DNA of 22,352 nucleotides from NCBI GenBank assembly GCA_949746285.1, contig CATJZH010000131.1, positions 1-22,352 on the forward strand, read 5' to 3'. Shown one piece after another: positions 7,307 through 14,784 of this stretch (the first letter of the stretch is position 1; each line of letters begins with the position of its first letter). The translations under genes and the position numbers were made by a program. This DNA is from an uncultured Clostridia bacterium. GTDB lineage: Bacteria > Bacillota > Clostridia > TANB77 > CAG-508. The notes under the pieces were generated by a model that was given only the letters and a program-made list of their open reading frames with translations, made no database searches and was not told where the DNA came from.

Positions 7307-8842
7307 TTAATTTTCCAATAAACTTTCACCTGTCATTTCTGATGGTTTTTCTAATCCCATTATATCTAACATTGTAGGAGCTAAATCTGCTAATCTTCCT
7401 TCTTTTATCTTTTTATTTGCTGGTAATCCTACAATTGTTAGTGGAACTGGATTTGTTGTATGAGCTGTGTGTGGCTCTCCTGTTTTATAGTCAATCATTT
7501 GTTCACAATTACCATGATCTGCTGTTATTAGTAATACACCATTTACTTCTTTTATTGCATTTACTACTCTATCTACACACTCATCAATTACTTCTAAAGC
7601 TTTTACAGCAGCTTCAATACTTCCAGTATGTCCAACCATATCTGGATTAGCAAAATTTAATATTATTGAATCATATTTTTCTGACTTTATTGCTTCTACA
7701 ACTTTATCACACACTTCAAAAGCACTCATTTCTGGTTTTAAATCATATGTTTCAACTTTTGGAGATGGAACTAAAATTCTATCTTCTCCTTCATATTGCT
7801 TTTCCTCTCCACCATTAAAGAAAAATGTTACATGAGCATACTTTTCTGTCTCTGCTATTCTAAGTTGTTTTAAACCTTTACTACTTATATACTCTCCAAA
7901 TGTATTTTTAATTTCTTCTTTTCTAAAAGCTATTTCAACATTTGGCATTGTTTCATCATATGGAGTCATACAAACAAAATATGTGTTTAATTTTTTAGTT
8001 TCAAAACCGTCAAACTGTTTATCTACTATACTTCTAGTAATTTCTCTTGCTCTATCTGGTCTAAAGTTAAAAAATATAATAGAATCTCCATTTTCTATTT
8101 TGGCAAGTGGTTCGCCATTTTTATTTGTAATAACTGTTGGTTTAACAAATTCATCAAATACTTCTTTTTGATAAGATTCTTCTATTGCAGATGTTGCAGA
8201 TGTAGCTTTTTCTCCTTCACCATTTACCAAAGCATTATATGCCAAGCTTACTCTTTCCCATCTTTTATCTCTATCCATACTATAGAATCTTCCAGATAAA
8301 GTAGCAATTTGACCTACACCTTTTTCTTTCATTTTTTCCTCTAATTCTGTAATATATCCTTCACCAGAGGCTGGCGGAGTATCTCTACCATCCATAAAAC
8401 AATGTACATATACATTCTCAAAATCTTTTCTCTTAGCAAGTTCTAATAATCCATATAAATGTCGATTATGACTATGAACTCCTCCATCTGACAATAATCC
8501 CATAATGTGAAGTTTAGAATTATTTGCTTTACATTTTTCTATTGCCTTTACAAATTCTGGTATACTAAAAAAGTTTCCATCTTCTATTGACTTAGTTATT
8601 TTAGCCAAATCTTGATATACTATTCTTCCAGCTCCAATATTTGTATGACCTACTTCTGAATTTCCCATTTGACCTTCTGGTAGTCCAACTGCTAAACCAC
8701 TAGTATGAATTATTGTATTTGGATTTTTAGCTAAAATTTCATTTAGATGTGGAATATTTGCTAATTTAACAGTATTTCCTTCTTGTTTTTCATTAACTCC
8801 AAACCCATCTAATATCATTAGCATTGTTAATTTCTTACTCAT
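7307..8842 (-). CDS. gpmI: 2,3-bisphosphoglycerate-independent phosphoglycerate mutase
   Basis: Interconverts 3- and 2-phosphoglycerate in lower glycolysis, a Mn-dependent alkaline-phosphatase-superfamily enzyme. The 511 aa match the family length. Visible: metal-binding D12 in MILDGFG, catalytic S62 in GQMGNSEVGH, the phosphoglycerate-binding region HSHNRHLYGLL and FMDGRDTPP, HVTFFFNGG, and the C-terminal metal site LITADHGNCEQM with HTAHTTNPVPL. The gene is complete, with AGGAAG before the ATG at 8842. It lies 24 bp after tpiA and is the last recognisable enzyme of the glycolytic cluster. Confidence 0.97.
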   Translation of the reverse strand: MSKKLTMLMILDGFGVNEKQEGNTVKLANIPHLNEILAKNPNTIIHTSGLAVGLPEGQMGNSEVGHTNIGAGRIVYQDLAKITKSIEDGNFFSIPEFVKAIEKCKANNSKLHIMGLLSDGGVHSHNRHLYGLLELAKRKDFENVYVHCFMDGRDTPPASGEGYITELEEKMKEKGVGQIATLSGRFYSMDRDKRWERVSLAYNALVNGEGEKATSATSAIEESYQKEVFDEFVKPTVITNKNGEPLAKIENGDSIIFFNFRPDRAREITRSIVDKQFDGFETKKLNTYFVCMTPYDETMPNVEIAFRKEEIKNTFGEYISSKGLKQLRIAETEKYAHVTFFFNGGEEKQYEGEDRILVPSPKVETYDLKPEMSAFEVCDKVVEAIKSEKYDSIILNFANPDMVGHTGSIEAAVKALEVIDECVDRVVNAIKEVNGVLLITADHGNCEQMIDYKTGEPHTAHTTNPVPLTIVGLPANKKIKEGRLADLAPTMLDIMGLEKPSEMTGESLLEN

Positions 8843-8866
8843 TTTGTTACACTTCCTTCTTCATTT

Positions 8867-9619
8867 CTATTCTTCATAATTTACTATTTTACTAAATTCA
8901 TCTGGTTTTAAACTTGCTCCTCCAACTAATCCTCCATCAATATCTGATGTTGAAAATAATTCTTTTGCATTTGAAGATTTTACACTTCCACCATATTGAA
9001 TAATAACTTCGTTTGATACTACTTCTCCATAAATTCTTTTTATTTCTTCTCTAATAGCTTTTATAGAATTATTTGCATCTTCTGAAGTAGCTGTTTTTCC
9101 AGTTCCTATAGCCCATATTGGTTCATATGCTATTATAGTATTTTTAACTTGTTCATTTGATAATCCTTCTAATGCCAAACGTGTTTGAGTTGTTATTTTT
9201 TCTTCTGTTTTTCCAGCTTCTCTTTCTTCTAATGTCTCACCAACACATACTATTGGTTTTAGCTCATATTCAAAAGCTGCTTTTATTTTTTTATTTACTG
9301 TTTCATCTGTTTCATTATAATATTGTCTTCTTTCTGAATGACCTATTATTACATACTCTACACCTATTGCTTTTAACATTTTTCCTGAAACTTCTCCTGT
9401 ATAAGCACCTGTTTCAGCAAAGTGCATATTTTGTGCACCTATTTTTATATTTGTTCCTTGAGCATTTAGTAGACAATAAAATAAGTCTGTATATGGAACA
9501 CATAATATAACTTCTGCCTTAGAATTTTTAACCATAGGTTCAAAGTTTTGAATATATTCTATTGCTTCATTAGGAAGCATATTCATTTTCCAATTTCCTG
9601 CAATTACTTTTTTTCTCAT
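8867..9619 (-). CDS. tpiA: Triose-phosphate isomerase
   Basis: Interconverts dihydroxyacetone phosphate and glyceraldehyde 3-phosphate in the cytoplasm. A complete 250-aa TIM barrel: K11 in AGNWKMN, catalytic H94 in IIGHSERR, catalytic base E166 in AYEPIWAIG, the flexible loop IGTGKTAT, and phosphate-binding GGSVKSSNA and GGLVGGASL. GGAGT precedes the start at 9619. It follows the NUDIX gene by 64 bp and precedes gpmI by 24 bp. Confidence 0.98.
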   Translation of the reverse strand: MRKKVIAGNWKMNMLPNEAIEYIQNFEPMVKNSKAEVILCVPYTDLFYCLLNAQGTNIKIGAQNMHFAETGAYTGEVSGKMLKAIGVEYVIIGHSERRQYYNETDETVNKKIKAAFEYELKPIVCVGETLEEREAGKTEEKITTQTRLALEGLSNEQVKNTIIAYEPIWAIGTGKTATSEDANNSIKAIREEIKRIYGEVVSNEVIIQYGGSVKSSNAKELFSTSDIDGGLVGGASLKPDEFSKIVNYEE

Positions 9620-9683
9620 AGATATTTACTCCTTTTTAATAAATTTTATTAAAGTATTTTCTATTTTGATAAATATTATAAAA

Positions 9684-10286
9684 TTACTGTTTTATTCTTT
9701 CATTAACTTTATTTTTTGAAAGCATAAAGTTTTTTAATTCGTTAAATATTTCATCATATTGAGGCTTAAGTTTTTCTGTATATGGGAAACGTGTCATATT
9801 ATTTTCTATAAAACCTTTTGTTTCATCGTATGTCGCTTCTGCCAAAGCTACTACTTCTCTACCATCTTTTTTTATTATACTTGAATCTGGAAGTTTTAAA
9901 GCATATGCATATACACTAACTTTTCTTGGTTGCCTTAAAGACGAATCTTCTAAATTTGCCCAATCCACCTTAATTTTTCCTAAATAATGTATATTTTTCG
10001 CATAATTTTCTGGAATTGTCAATTCCTCTCCTAATTCACGAACTGCACATTGAAATGGAAGTTCACCTGTTCTCACATGACCAGAACAACACTCAATTTT
10101 TCCCGCTTCTGATTGGCACTCTCCTCTTTTTTGAAGTATTATTTTTTTATTTGAATCATTTATTACATAACAAATTGTACAATTTATCCAAGGAAGATTA
10201 TTCCCTTTATAAGTATAATACTCTTTTTTCGAAACTGTTCCTATTTTTTGATTTTGTTCTGTAAATATATCTATCATTTCTGCCAT
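9684..10286 (-). CDS. NUDIX hydrolase (isopentenyl-diphosphate isomerase-like subgroup)
   Basis: A 200-aa protein with a Nudix box at residues 69-91: G69, E75 and R83-E84-L85-G86-E87-E88 fit GX5EX7REUXEEXGU, except that the last Gly is T90. The box holds the metal ion for cleaving nucleoside diphosphate-linked substrates. The layout (IDIFTEQNQKIGTVSKKE, then WINCTICYVI and ILQKRG) resembles NUDIX proteins related to isopentenyl-diphosphate isomerase and YfcD. The exact substrate cannot be told. It lies between pgk and tpiA in the glycolytic cluster, an unusual place; it may act in clean-up of damaged nucleotides or simply be co-transcribed. Confidence 0.88.
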   Translation of the reverse strand: MAEMIDIFTEQNQKIGTVSKKEYYTYKGNNLPWINCTICYVINDSNKKIILQKRGECQSEAGKIECCSGHVRTGELPFQCAVRELGEELTIPENYAKNIHYLGKIKVDWANLEDSSLRQPRKVSVYAYALKLPDSSIIKKDGREVVALAEATYDETKGFIENNMTRFPYTEKLKPQYDEIFNELKNFMLSKNKVNERIKQ

Positions 10287-10371
10287 TTTTATTTCTCCAT
10301 TTTATTATCTTAAAATTATAGTCTTTAGTACAATTGTAATATTACACTTAAGAAACGGCAAATGGAATTTA

Positions 10372-11559
10372 TTAATTTCTATTTTGCAAAGCTTCTATTC
10401 CTGGTAATTTTTTTCCTTCTAAAAATTCTAATGATGCTCCTCCACCAGTTGAAATATGTGTGAATTTTTCTGCTAGTCCTGCTTTTTCAACAGCAGCTGC
10501 TGAGTCTCCTCCACCTATTATTTTAACTGCATCTACATCTGCTAGTACTCTTGCTATACTATTTGTTCCAATAGCAAATTGGTCAAATTCAAATAATCCA
10601 AGTGGTCCATTCCATACAACAGTTTTAGCATTTTGTAATTCTTTAGAATACAATTCTATTGTTTCTTGTCCTATATCAAATCCTTCCCATCCATCTGGAA
10701 TTTCTGTATATTTAACTATTTTACTTTCTGTATTTGGATCAAAATCTTTACCAACTTTTGTATCTACTGGTAACATGAATTTAACTCCTTTTGCTTTAGC
10801 TTTTTCTACTATTTCTTTTGCTAAATCTAATTTATCTAATTCGCAAATTGAATTTCCAACATCATATCCCATTGATTTAAAAAATGTGTAAGCCATTGCT
10901 CCACCTATCATTAAAACATCTACTTTTTCTAACAAACTATCTATAACACCTATTTTGTCTGAAACTTTTTTTCCTCCTAAAATTGCCACAAATGGTCTTT
11001 CAGGATTTTCTAATGCTGTTCCTAAAAAATTTAATTCTTTTTCAATTAAAAATCCAGAAACTGCTGGTAAATAATTTGCTACACCTGTTGTTGAACTATG
11101 TGCTCTATGAGCTGTTCCAAATGCATCATTTACATATATTTCTGCAAGTGAAGCAAATGCTTTTGATAATTCTTCATCATTTTTTTCTTCTCCAGCTTCA
11201 TATCTAACATTTTCAAGAAGCATCACTTCACCTGATTGTAAATTTGCAGCTAAATTTTTAGCATCTTCTCCTACAACATCTTTTGCAAGTTTAACTTCTT
11301 TTCCTAATAATTTTGAAAGCTCATCTGCTACTATATTTAAAGAAAACTCTGGTTTTACTTCTCCTTTTGGTCTTCCTAAATGTGAACATAATATTACTTT
11401 ACAATCATTTTCTAATAAATATTTTATAGTAGGTAAAGCTGCTACTATTCTTCTGTTATCTGTAATTACTCTATTTTCATTATATGGTACATTAAAATCA
11501 CATCTAACTAATACTTTTTTTCCTTTTACATCTATATCTCTCACTGTTTTCTTATTCAT
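10372..11559 (-). CDS. pgk: Phosphoglycerate kinase
   Basis: Transfers the acyl phosphate of 1,3-bisphosphoglycerate to ADP, making ATP. The complete 395-aa protein shows the N-terminal signature VRCDFNVPYN, substrate-binding HLGRPKG and NDAFGTAHRAHSST, the hinge region with FVAILGGKKVSDKIGV, and the nucleotide-binding C-terminus with GGGDSAAAVEKAGL and ISTGGGASLEFLEG. A GGAAG-type ribosome binding site precedes the ATG. It is downstream of gap with a 140-bp gap that contains a hairpin, so its level may be set separately from gap. Confidence 0.98.
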   Translation of the reverse strand: MNKKTVRDIDVKGKKVLVRCDFNVPYNENRVITDNRRIVAALPTIKYLLENDCKVILCSHLGRPKGEVKPEFSLNIVADELSKLLGKEVKLAKDVVGEDAKNLAANLQSGEVMLLENVRYEAGEEKNDEELSKAFASLAEIYVNDAFGTAHRAHSSTTGVANYLPAVSGFLIEKELNFLGTALENPERPFVAILGGKKVSDKIGVIDSLLEKVDVLMIGGAMAYTFFKSMGYDVGNSICELDKLDLAKEIVEKAKAKGVKFMLPVDTKVGKDFDPNTESKIVKYTEIPDGWEGFDIGQETIELYSKELQNAKTVVWNGPLGLFEFDQFAIGTNSIARVLADVDAVKIIGGGDSAAAVEKAGLAEKFTHISTGGGASLEFLEGKKLPGIEALQNRN

Positions 11560-11643
11560 TTTGCTCTTCCTTTCATTTTTATTTATTAAACATACATCAC
11601 TAATTGGATAAAATTATCTCCCAATATACGTCCAAAATTTGAC

Positions 11644-11684
11644 AAAAGCTAGTAATAAAGGTCCGACCTCCACCACTAGCTTTT
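11644..11684 (-). terminator. Terminator or attenuator hairpin between gap and pgk
   Basis: Arms aaaagctagt (11644-11653) and actagctttt (11675-11684) pair perfectly. The 21-nt loop contains a second small palindrome, aggtcggacct (minus strand). It starts 15 bp after the gap stop. The following T-run (TTTTGTC) is short, so partial termination, giving more gap than pgk mRNA, is plausible. Confidence 0.6.
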
Positions 11685-11699
11685 CTAATATATTTAAAA

Positions 11700-12716
11700 T
11701 TAATTTAATTCTGCAAAATATTTTATTGTTCTAACCATTTGGCTAGTATAAGAATTTTCATTATCATACCAAGATACTACTTGTACTTGATATAATCCCT
11801 CATCTACTTTTGCAACCATTGTTTGTGTTGCATCAAATAATGATCCGTTTGTAATTCCTATTATGTCTGATGAAACTAATGGTTCTTCTGTATATCCAAA
11901 TGATGCACTTTCTTGTGCTTTCATAGCTGCATTTATTGATTCTGGTGTTATATCATTTCCTTTTACTGTTGCTATTAATATTGTTGAAGAGCCTGTTGGA
12001 ACTGGAACTCTTTGTGCTGATCCAATAAGTTTTCCATTTAATTCTGGAATAACTAATCCTATAGCTTTAGCTGCTCCTGTTGAATTTGGAACAATATTTA
12101 CTGCTGCTGCTCTTGCTCTTCTTAAATCTGCTTTTCTATGTGGGCCATCTAGTAACATTTGGTCTCCTGTATAAGCGTGAACTGTTGTCATTATTCCTGA
12201 TTGGATTGGTGCATAATCATTTAATGCTTTTGCCATAGGTGCTAAACAGTTTGTTGTACAAGATGCTGCTGATATTATTTTGTCTTCTGGAGTTAATATG
12301 TTTTCATTTACTCCAAATACTACTGTTGGTAAGTCTTTTCCAGCTGGTGCTGAAATAACAACTTTTTTAGCTCCTGCAGTAATGTGTGCTGATGCTTTTT
12401 CTTTTGTTGTGTAGAATCCTGTACATTCTAATACAACATCTACTCCTATTTGTCCCCATGGTAAATCTGCTGCATCTTTTTCTGCATATATTTTAATTGT
12501 TTTGCCATCTACTGTAATAGAGTCTTCTCCTGCTACTACTGTATCTGCCTTTTCATATCTTTTTTGTGCTGAATCATATTTTAATAAATGTGCTAACATA
12601 TCAGGACTTGTTAAATCGTTGATTGCAACAATTTCATATCCTTCTGCTCCAAACATTTGTCTAAATGCAAGACGTCCTATACGTCCAAAACCGTTTATAG
12701 CTACTTTTACTGACAT
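11700..12716 (-). CDS. gap: Glyceraldehyde-3-phosphate dehydrogenase (type I)
   Basis: Oxidises and phosphorylates glyceraldehyde 3-phosphate with NAD. Complete, 338 aa. Visible: the Rossmann motif INGFGRIGR (residues 7-16), the NAD-selecting D34 of AINDL, catalytic C153 in ASCTTNCLAP, H180 in TTVHAYTGDQ, and the C-terminal VSWYDNENSYTSQM. It uses CGT for several Arg codons and has little codon variety, as expected of a highly expressed gene. GGAGG lies upstream of the ATG at 12716. The promoter and a possible operator are described separately. It is the first gene of the gap-pgk-NUDIX-tpiA-gpmI cluster. Confidence 0.98.
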   Translation of the reverse strand: MSVKVAINGFGRIGRLAFRQMFGAEGYEIVAINDLTSPDMLAHLLKYDSAQKRYEKADTVVAGEDSITVDGKTIKIYAEKDAADLPWGQIGVDVVLECTGFYTTKEKASAHITAGAKKVVISAPAGKDLPTVVFGVNENILTPEDKIISAASCTTNCLAPMAKALNDYAPIQSGIMTTVHAYTGDQMLLDGPHRKADLRRARAAAVNIVPNSTGAAKAIGLVIPELNGKLIGSAQRVPVPTGSSTILIATVKGNDITPESINAAMKAQESASFGYTEEPLVSSDIIGITNGSLFDATQTMVAKVDEGLYQVQVVSWYDNENSYTSQMVRTIKYFAELN

Positions 12717-12782
12717 AATATAAATTCCTCCAATTCTGATACTAACATATTTTACTTACTTGCTTTTAGTATCTCTTCTTAT

Positions 12783-12835
12783 ATTTTAGTCTATTTGACC
12801 AAAATTATTCTATATCAATTTTAATGATTTTTCAA
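12783..12835 (-). promoter_or_regulatory. gap promoter with an overlapping inverted-repeat operator candidate
   Basis: On the minus strand TTGAAA (complement of 12830-12835), 17 nt, then TAGAAT (complement of 12807-12812) form a good sigma-A promoter. Just downstream, ATTTTGGTC-AAATA-GACTAAAAT (complement of 12783-12805) is an inverted repeat with one mismatch, in the right place for a repressor that blocks transcription start. No CggR or Rex gene is in the window, so the binder is unknown. Confidence 0.65.
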
Positions 12836-12855
12836 GTGTTTTTTCAAAATAATAA

Positions 12856-12988
12856 TTAAAGCACACAATTTATTTGTAATTAATTAACTATATTATAAAA
12901 ATTACTTGAACTAAGAATTAAAATGTTATTAATTAATATGACTAATTTTATATATTTTTATAAATTACAAATAAATTGTGTGTTTTAA
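12856..12988. repeat. 133-bp element with 26-bp terminal inverted repeats
   Basis: Positions 12856-12881 and 12963-12988 are reverse complements over 26 bp, with a single G-T exception. The 81-nt middle is almost pure A/T and has no ORF. The element lies just upstream of the gap promoter. It looks like a miniature inverted-repeat (MITE-like) element or a long-stem RNA. A clear target-site duplication is not visible. Confidence 0.7.
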
Positions 12989-12998
12989 TCATTAACAA

Positions 12999-13024
12999 TA
13001 AAAAAAGACTTATAAAAGTCTTTT
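12999..13024 (-). terminator. Terminator left of the insertion sequence
   Basis: Arms aaaagactt (13003-13011) and aagtctttt (13016-13024) form a hairpin followed on the minus strand by seven T (13000-13006). It is oriented to stop minus-strand transcription from the 14393-14653 side before it reaches gap. Half of it is repeated on the other side of the insertion sequence. Confidence 0.75.
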
Positions 13025-13109
13025 ATTGAAGTAGTAAAATGAAAGTAGACACAAAAAGAGAGTATTTACTTTCATTTTTTGATATAATAAAGGAGAAGGA
13101 GTTTATAAA

Positions 13110-13493
13110 ATGAGTAATATAGGAAGACCTAAAGGAGGAAAAAATAGATATTGGTCTAAAGAAGAGAAATTAAGAATTGTAAAACGAGTAACTGAAGATC
13201 TATCAAGTACTCTACAAGTATCTAAAGAAGAAAATATCTCAAATGGAATGCTAAATGGATGGATAAAAAAATATTTAGAGTTAGGAGAAATTGGACTTCA
13301 AAATTCTAAAAAACCAGGTAATCCACTTGCTAAATATAGTAGAAAAAAGCAATTAACAGATTTAGAAAAATTAGAATACGAAAATATGAAATTAAGAATC
13401 GAGAATGAACGATTAAAAAAAGGCTACTTTGTGAAAGGAGGTGGCAAACAAAAGGAATTAATTATTGGAAAGAACAAGAGTATAAAATTGTAG
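13110..13493 (+). CDS. IS3-family transposase OrfA (helix-turn-helix subunit)
   Basis: A 127-aa reading frame with an N-terminal helix-turn-helix (YWSKEEKLRIVKRV ... SNGMLNGWIKKYLELG) that binds the element ends, followed by a leucine-zipper-like coiled coil (LEKLEYENMKLRIENERLKK, about residues 86-105). The start ATG at 13110 has AAGGAGAAGGAG upstream. The last ~23 residues after the slippery run are not conserved-looking, as expected if the functional product is the OrfAB fusion. Confidence 0.9.
   Translation: MSNIGRPKGGKNRYWSKEEKLRIVKRVTEDLSSTLQVSKEENISNGMLNGWIKKYLELGEIGLQNSKKPGNPLAKYSRKKQLTDLEKLEYENMKLRIENERLKKGYFVKGGGKQKELIIGKNKSIKL
13415..13421 (+). other. Slippery heptamer A-AAA-AAA for -1 frameshift OrfA to OrfB
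   Basis: In the OrfA frame the sequence reads TTA AAA AAA GGC. Slipping back one base gives AAA AAA AGG CTA CTT TGT GAA, which runs without a stop into OrfB. This is the normal IS3-family way of making the 411-aa OrfAB transposase. A strong AAAGGAGGTGG follows about 12 nt downstream. Confidence 0.75.
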
Positions 13494-14344
13494 AAAAACT
13501 TTCAAAAGATTTTAATTTAGTATCTCTTTGTAAAGCTATGAATGTATCAAGAAGTGGTTATTACAAATGGATAAAAACAAGAAATATTAAAAATATATAC
13601 GAAATTAATAGAGATATTTTAACAAATTTAATTGTAGAAATACATAAAGAAAAACCATCTTATGGATATCATAGGATTGCTACAAAGATATTAACTTCAA
13701 CTGGATGGATAGTTTCACATAATTTAGTTCATAAATGTTGCAAATATTTAGGAATAAAATCTTTAGCAAGAAAAAGTGGTAAATATATAAAACCAGGAGA
13801 AGAACATTTAGTTTTTCCAAATCTAATTAAGGGAAACTGGGAAGCCAATGAGCCATTACAAAAAATAGTTTCTGATATGACATGTATTAGGTATAAAAAT
13901 AAATTATATAATTTAACATTTTATTTAGATGTATTTAACGATGAAATATTGACATATAAAATGAGTTCAAAGAACGGAGATTGTAATACATATTATGATG
14001 GATTAAATCAATTATTAGAAAAAATTAAAGGAACAAACAGGCAATTGATATTGCACACCGACCAAGGTTCCGTTTATTCCTCAAGGACATATGAATCCTT
14101 ACATAAATCATACAACGTAATAAGAAGTATGTCAAGGGCAGGAACTCCAACAGATAATCCAGTAATTGAATCTATAAATGGCTGGATAAAAGAAGAAATG
14201 GAAATAGATTTTGACATAAAAAATTGTGAAGATATCTATAAATTTATAGATGATTATATATACTATTACAATAATGAAAGACCAAGTTATAAATTAAATT
14301 ATAAAACCCCAATTCAATATAGAATTGAATTAGGGTTTGTATAA
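13421..14344 (+). CDS. IS3-family transposase OrfB (DDE integrase core)
   Basis: Catalytic part of the transposase, reached by -1 frameshifting from OrfA (the first ATG in this frame is at 13538). Numbered from that ATG, it has an HTH_21-type region (SYGYHRIATKIL) and an rve integrase core with D113 (VSDMTCIRY), D175 (LHTDQGSVYSS) and E211 (NPVIESINGWIKEE). The last two are 35 residues apart, the DD(35)E spacing of IS3. The C-terminus YYNNERPSYKLNYKTPIQY is typical. Complete and without stops. Confidence 0.93.
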   Translation, partial: RLLCERRWQTKGINYWKEQEYKIVEKLSKDFNLVSLCKAMNVSRSGYYKWIKTRNIKNIYEINRDILTNLIVEIHKEKPSYGYHRIATKILTSTGWIVSHNLVHKCCKYLGIKSLARKSGKYIKPGEEHLVFPNLIKGNWEANEPLQKIVSDMTCIRYKNKLYNLTFYLDVFNDEILTYKMSSKNGDCNTYYDGLNQLLEKIKGTNRQLILHTDQGSVYSSRTYESLHKSYNVIRSMSRAGTPTDNPVIESINGWIKEEMEIDFDIKNCEDIYKFIDDYIYYYNNERPSYKLNYKTPIQYRIELGFV

Positions 14345-14381
14345 GTTCTCTTTTTCTGTCTACTTATACTTGACAAGAGCA

Positions 14382-14397
14382 ATAAAAGTCTTTTATT
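14382..14397. repeat. 16-bp direct repeat flanking the insertion sequence
   Basis: ataaaagtcttttatt is found at 13012-13027 and 14382-14397, on either side of the element. The sequence is itself almost palindromic and is half of the terminator of the 86-aa gene; the right copy overlaps that gene's stop codon. It is longer than the usual 3-5 bp IS3 target duplication. Confidence 0.6.
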
Positions 14398-14653
14398 TAT
14401 CTTTATTTTTTAACCATCCAAACAAATTTATTTCTTGAAAAAAGAAATCATGTAATTCAGGAAATTTAACTTCTTGAAATAAAAAGTCATGTACTTCTGT
14501 TAAAACTTTTTCTTCTTTTTCTGTTAATTCTAAAACAAATGGCTTGTTCCATTCTGATGCTTTAGCAATAAGTCCTTTTATTCTACCCCATATTCCAACT
14601 ACAGCAGGAAGATTTCCAGCTTCTGATGTCTCTGTCAATTTATATTCTTTCAT
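14393..14653 (-). CDS. Small protein of unknown function with internal repeat (86 aa)
   Basis: Translation is well supported: AGGAGGAG lies 7 nt upstream of the ATG at 14653, and a TTGATT-17-TATAAA promoter precedes it. The N-terminal half (EAGNLPAVVGIWGRIKGLIA) is hydrophobic and Gly-rich; the middle is LTEKEEKVLTEV. The C-terminal half has a near repeat, VHDFLFQEVKF and LHDFFFQEINLF. There are no cysteines and no signal peptide. I do not recognise a family. It has its own promoter and, before the insertion sequence landed behind it, its own terminator, so it is a single-gene unit downstream of mtaB. Confidence 0.7.
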   Translation of the reverse strand: MKEYKLTETSEAGNLPAVVGIWGRIKGLIAKASEWNKPFVLELTEKEEKVLTEVHDFLFQEVKFPELHDFFFQEINLFGWLKNKDK

Positions 14654-14694
14654 TTATATCTCCTCCTTAGTACAAACTACTCTATTTTATTATA

Positions 14695-14723
14695 TTTATA
14701 CTACAAGAGATTTCTAAAATCAA
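14695..14723 (-). promoter_or_regulatory. Sigma-A promoter of the 86-aa gene
   Basis: Minus strand: TTGATT (complement of 14718-14723), 17-nt spacer, TATAAA (complement of 14695-14700), about 42 bp upstream of the ATG. A small inverted repeat, TCTAAAA/TTTTAGA (14713-14719 and 14728-14734), overlaps the -35 box. Confidence 0.55.
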
Positions 14724-14784
14724 TTTCTTTTAGATTAAGTTTTAATTACCAATTTATTACATTTCATAATATAGCTCTTATAAT

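Larger units (their letters stand above)
13028..14375 (+). mobile_element. IS3-family insertion sequence
   Basis: Holds two overlapping transposase frames of IS3 type. Imperfect terminal inverted repeats are seen: AAGTAGACACAAAAAGAGA at 13043-13061 and its reverse complement with one change at 14347-14365. The outermost bases are uncertain, so the limits given are approximate. It sits between gap and the 86-aa gene, in what was the terminator region of the latter. Both transposase frames are intact, so it could be active. Confidence 0.85.

Noticed and set aside
11560..11699. A riboswitch or T-box between gap and pgk
   Set aside because: Only a simple hairpin with a short T-run is visible; no T-box or known riboswitch core is recognised.
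10460..12174. Long open frames on the plus strand opposite pgk and gap (10460-10891, 11863-12174)
   Set aside because: They mirror highly biased codon use of the glycolytic genes on the other strand, lack ribosome binding sites and resemble no protein family.
13012..14397. The 16-bp direct repeat as a true target-site duplication of the IS3 element
   Set aside because: IS3-family duplications are normally 3-5 bp and the repeat does not abut the inverted repeats; it is better explained as a duplicated half of a near-palindromic terminator.
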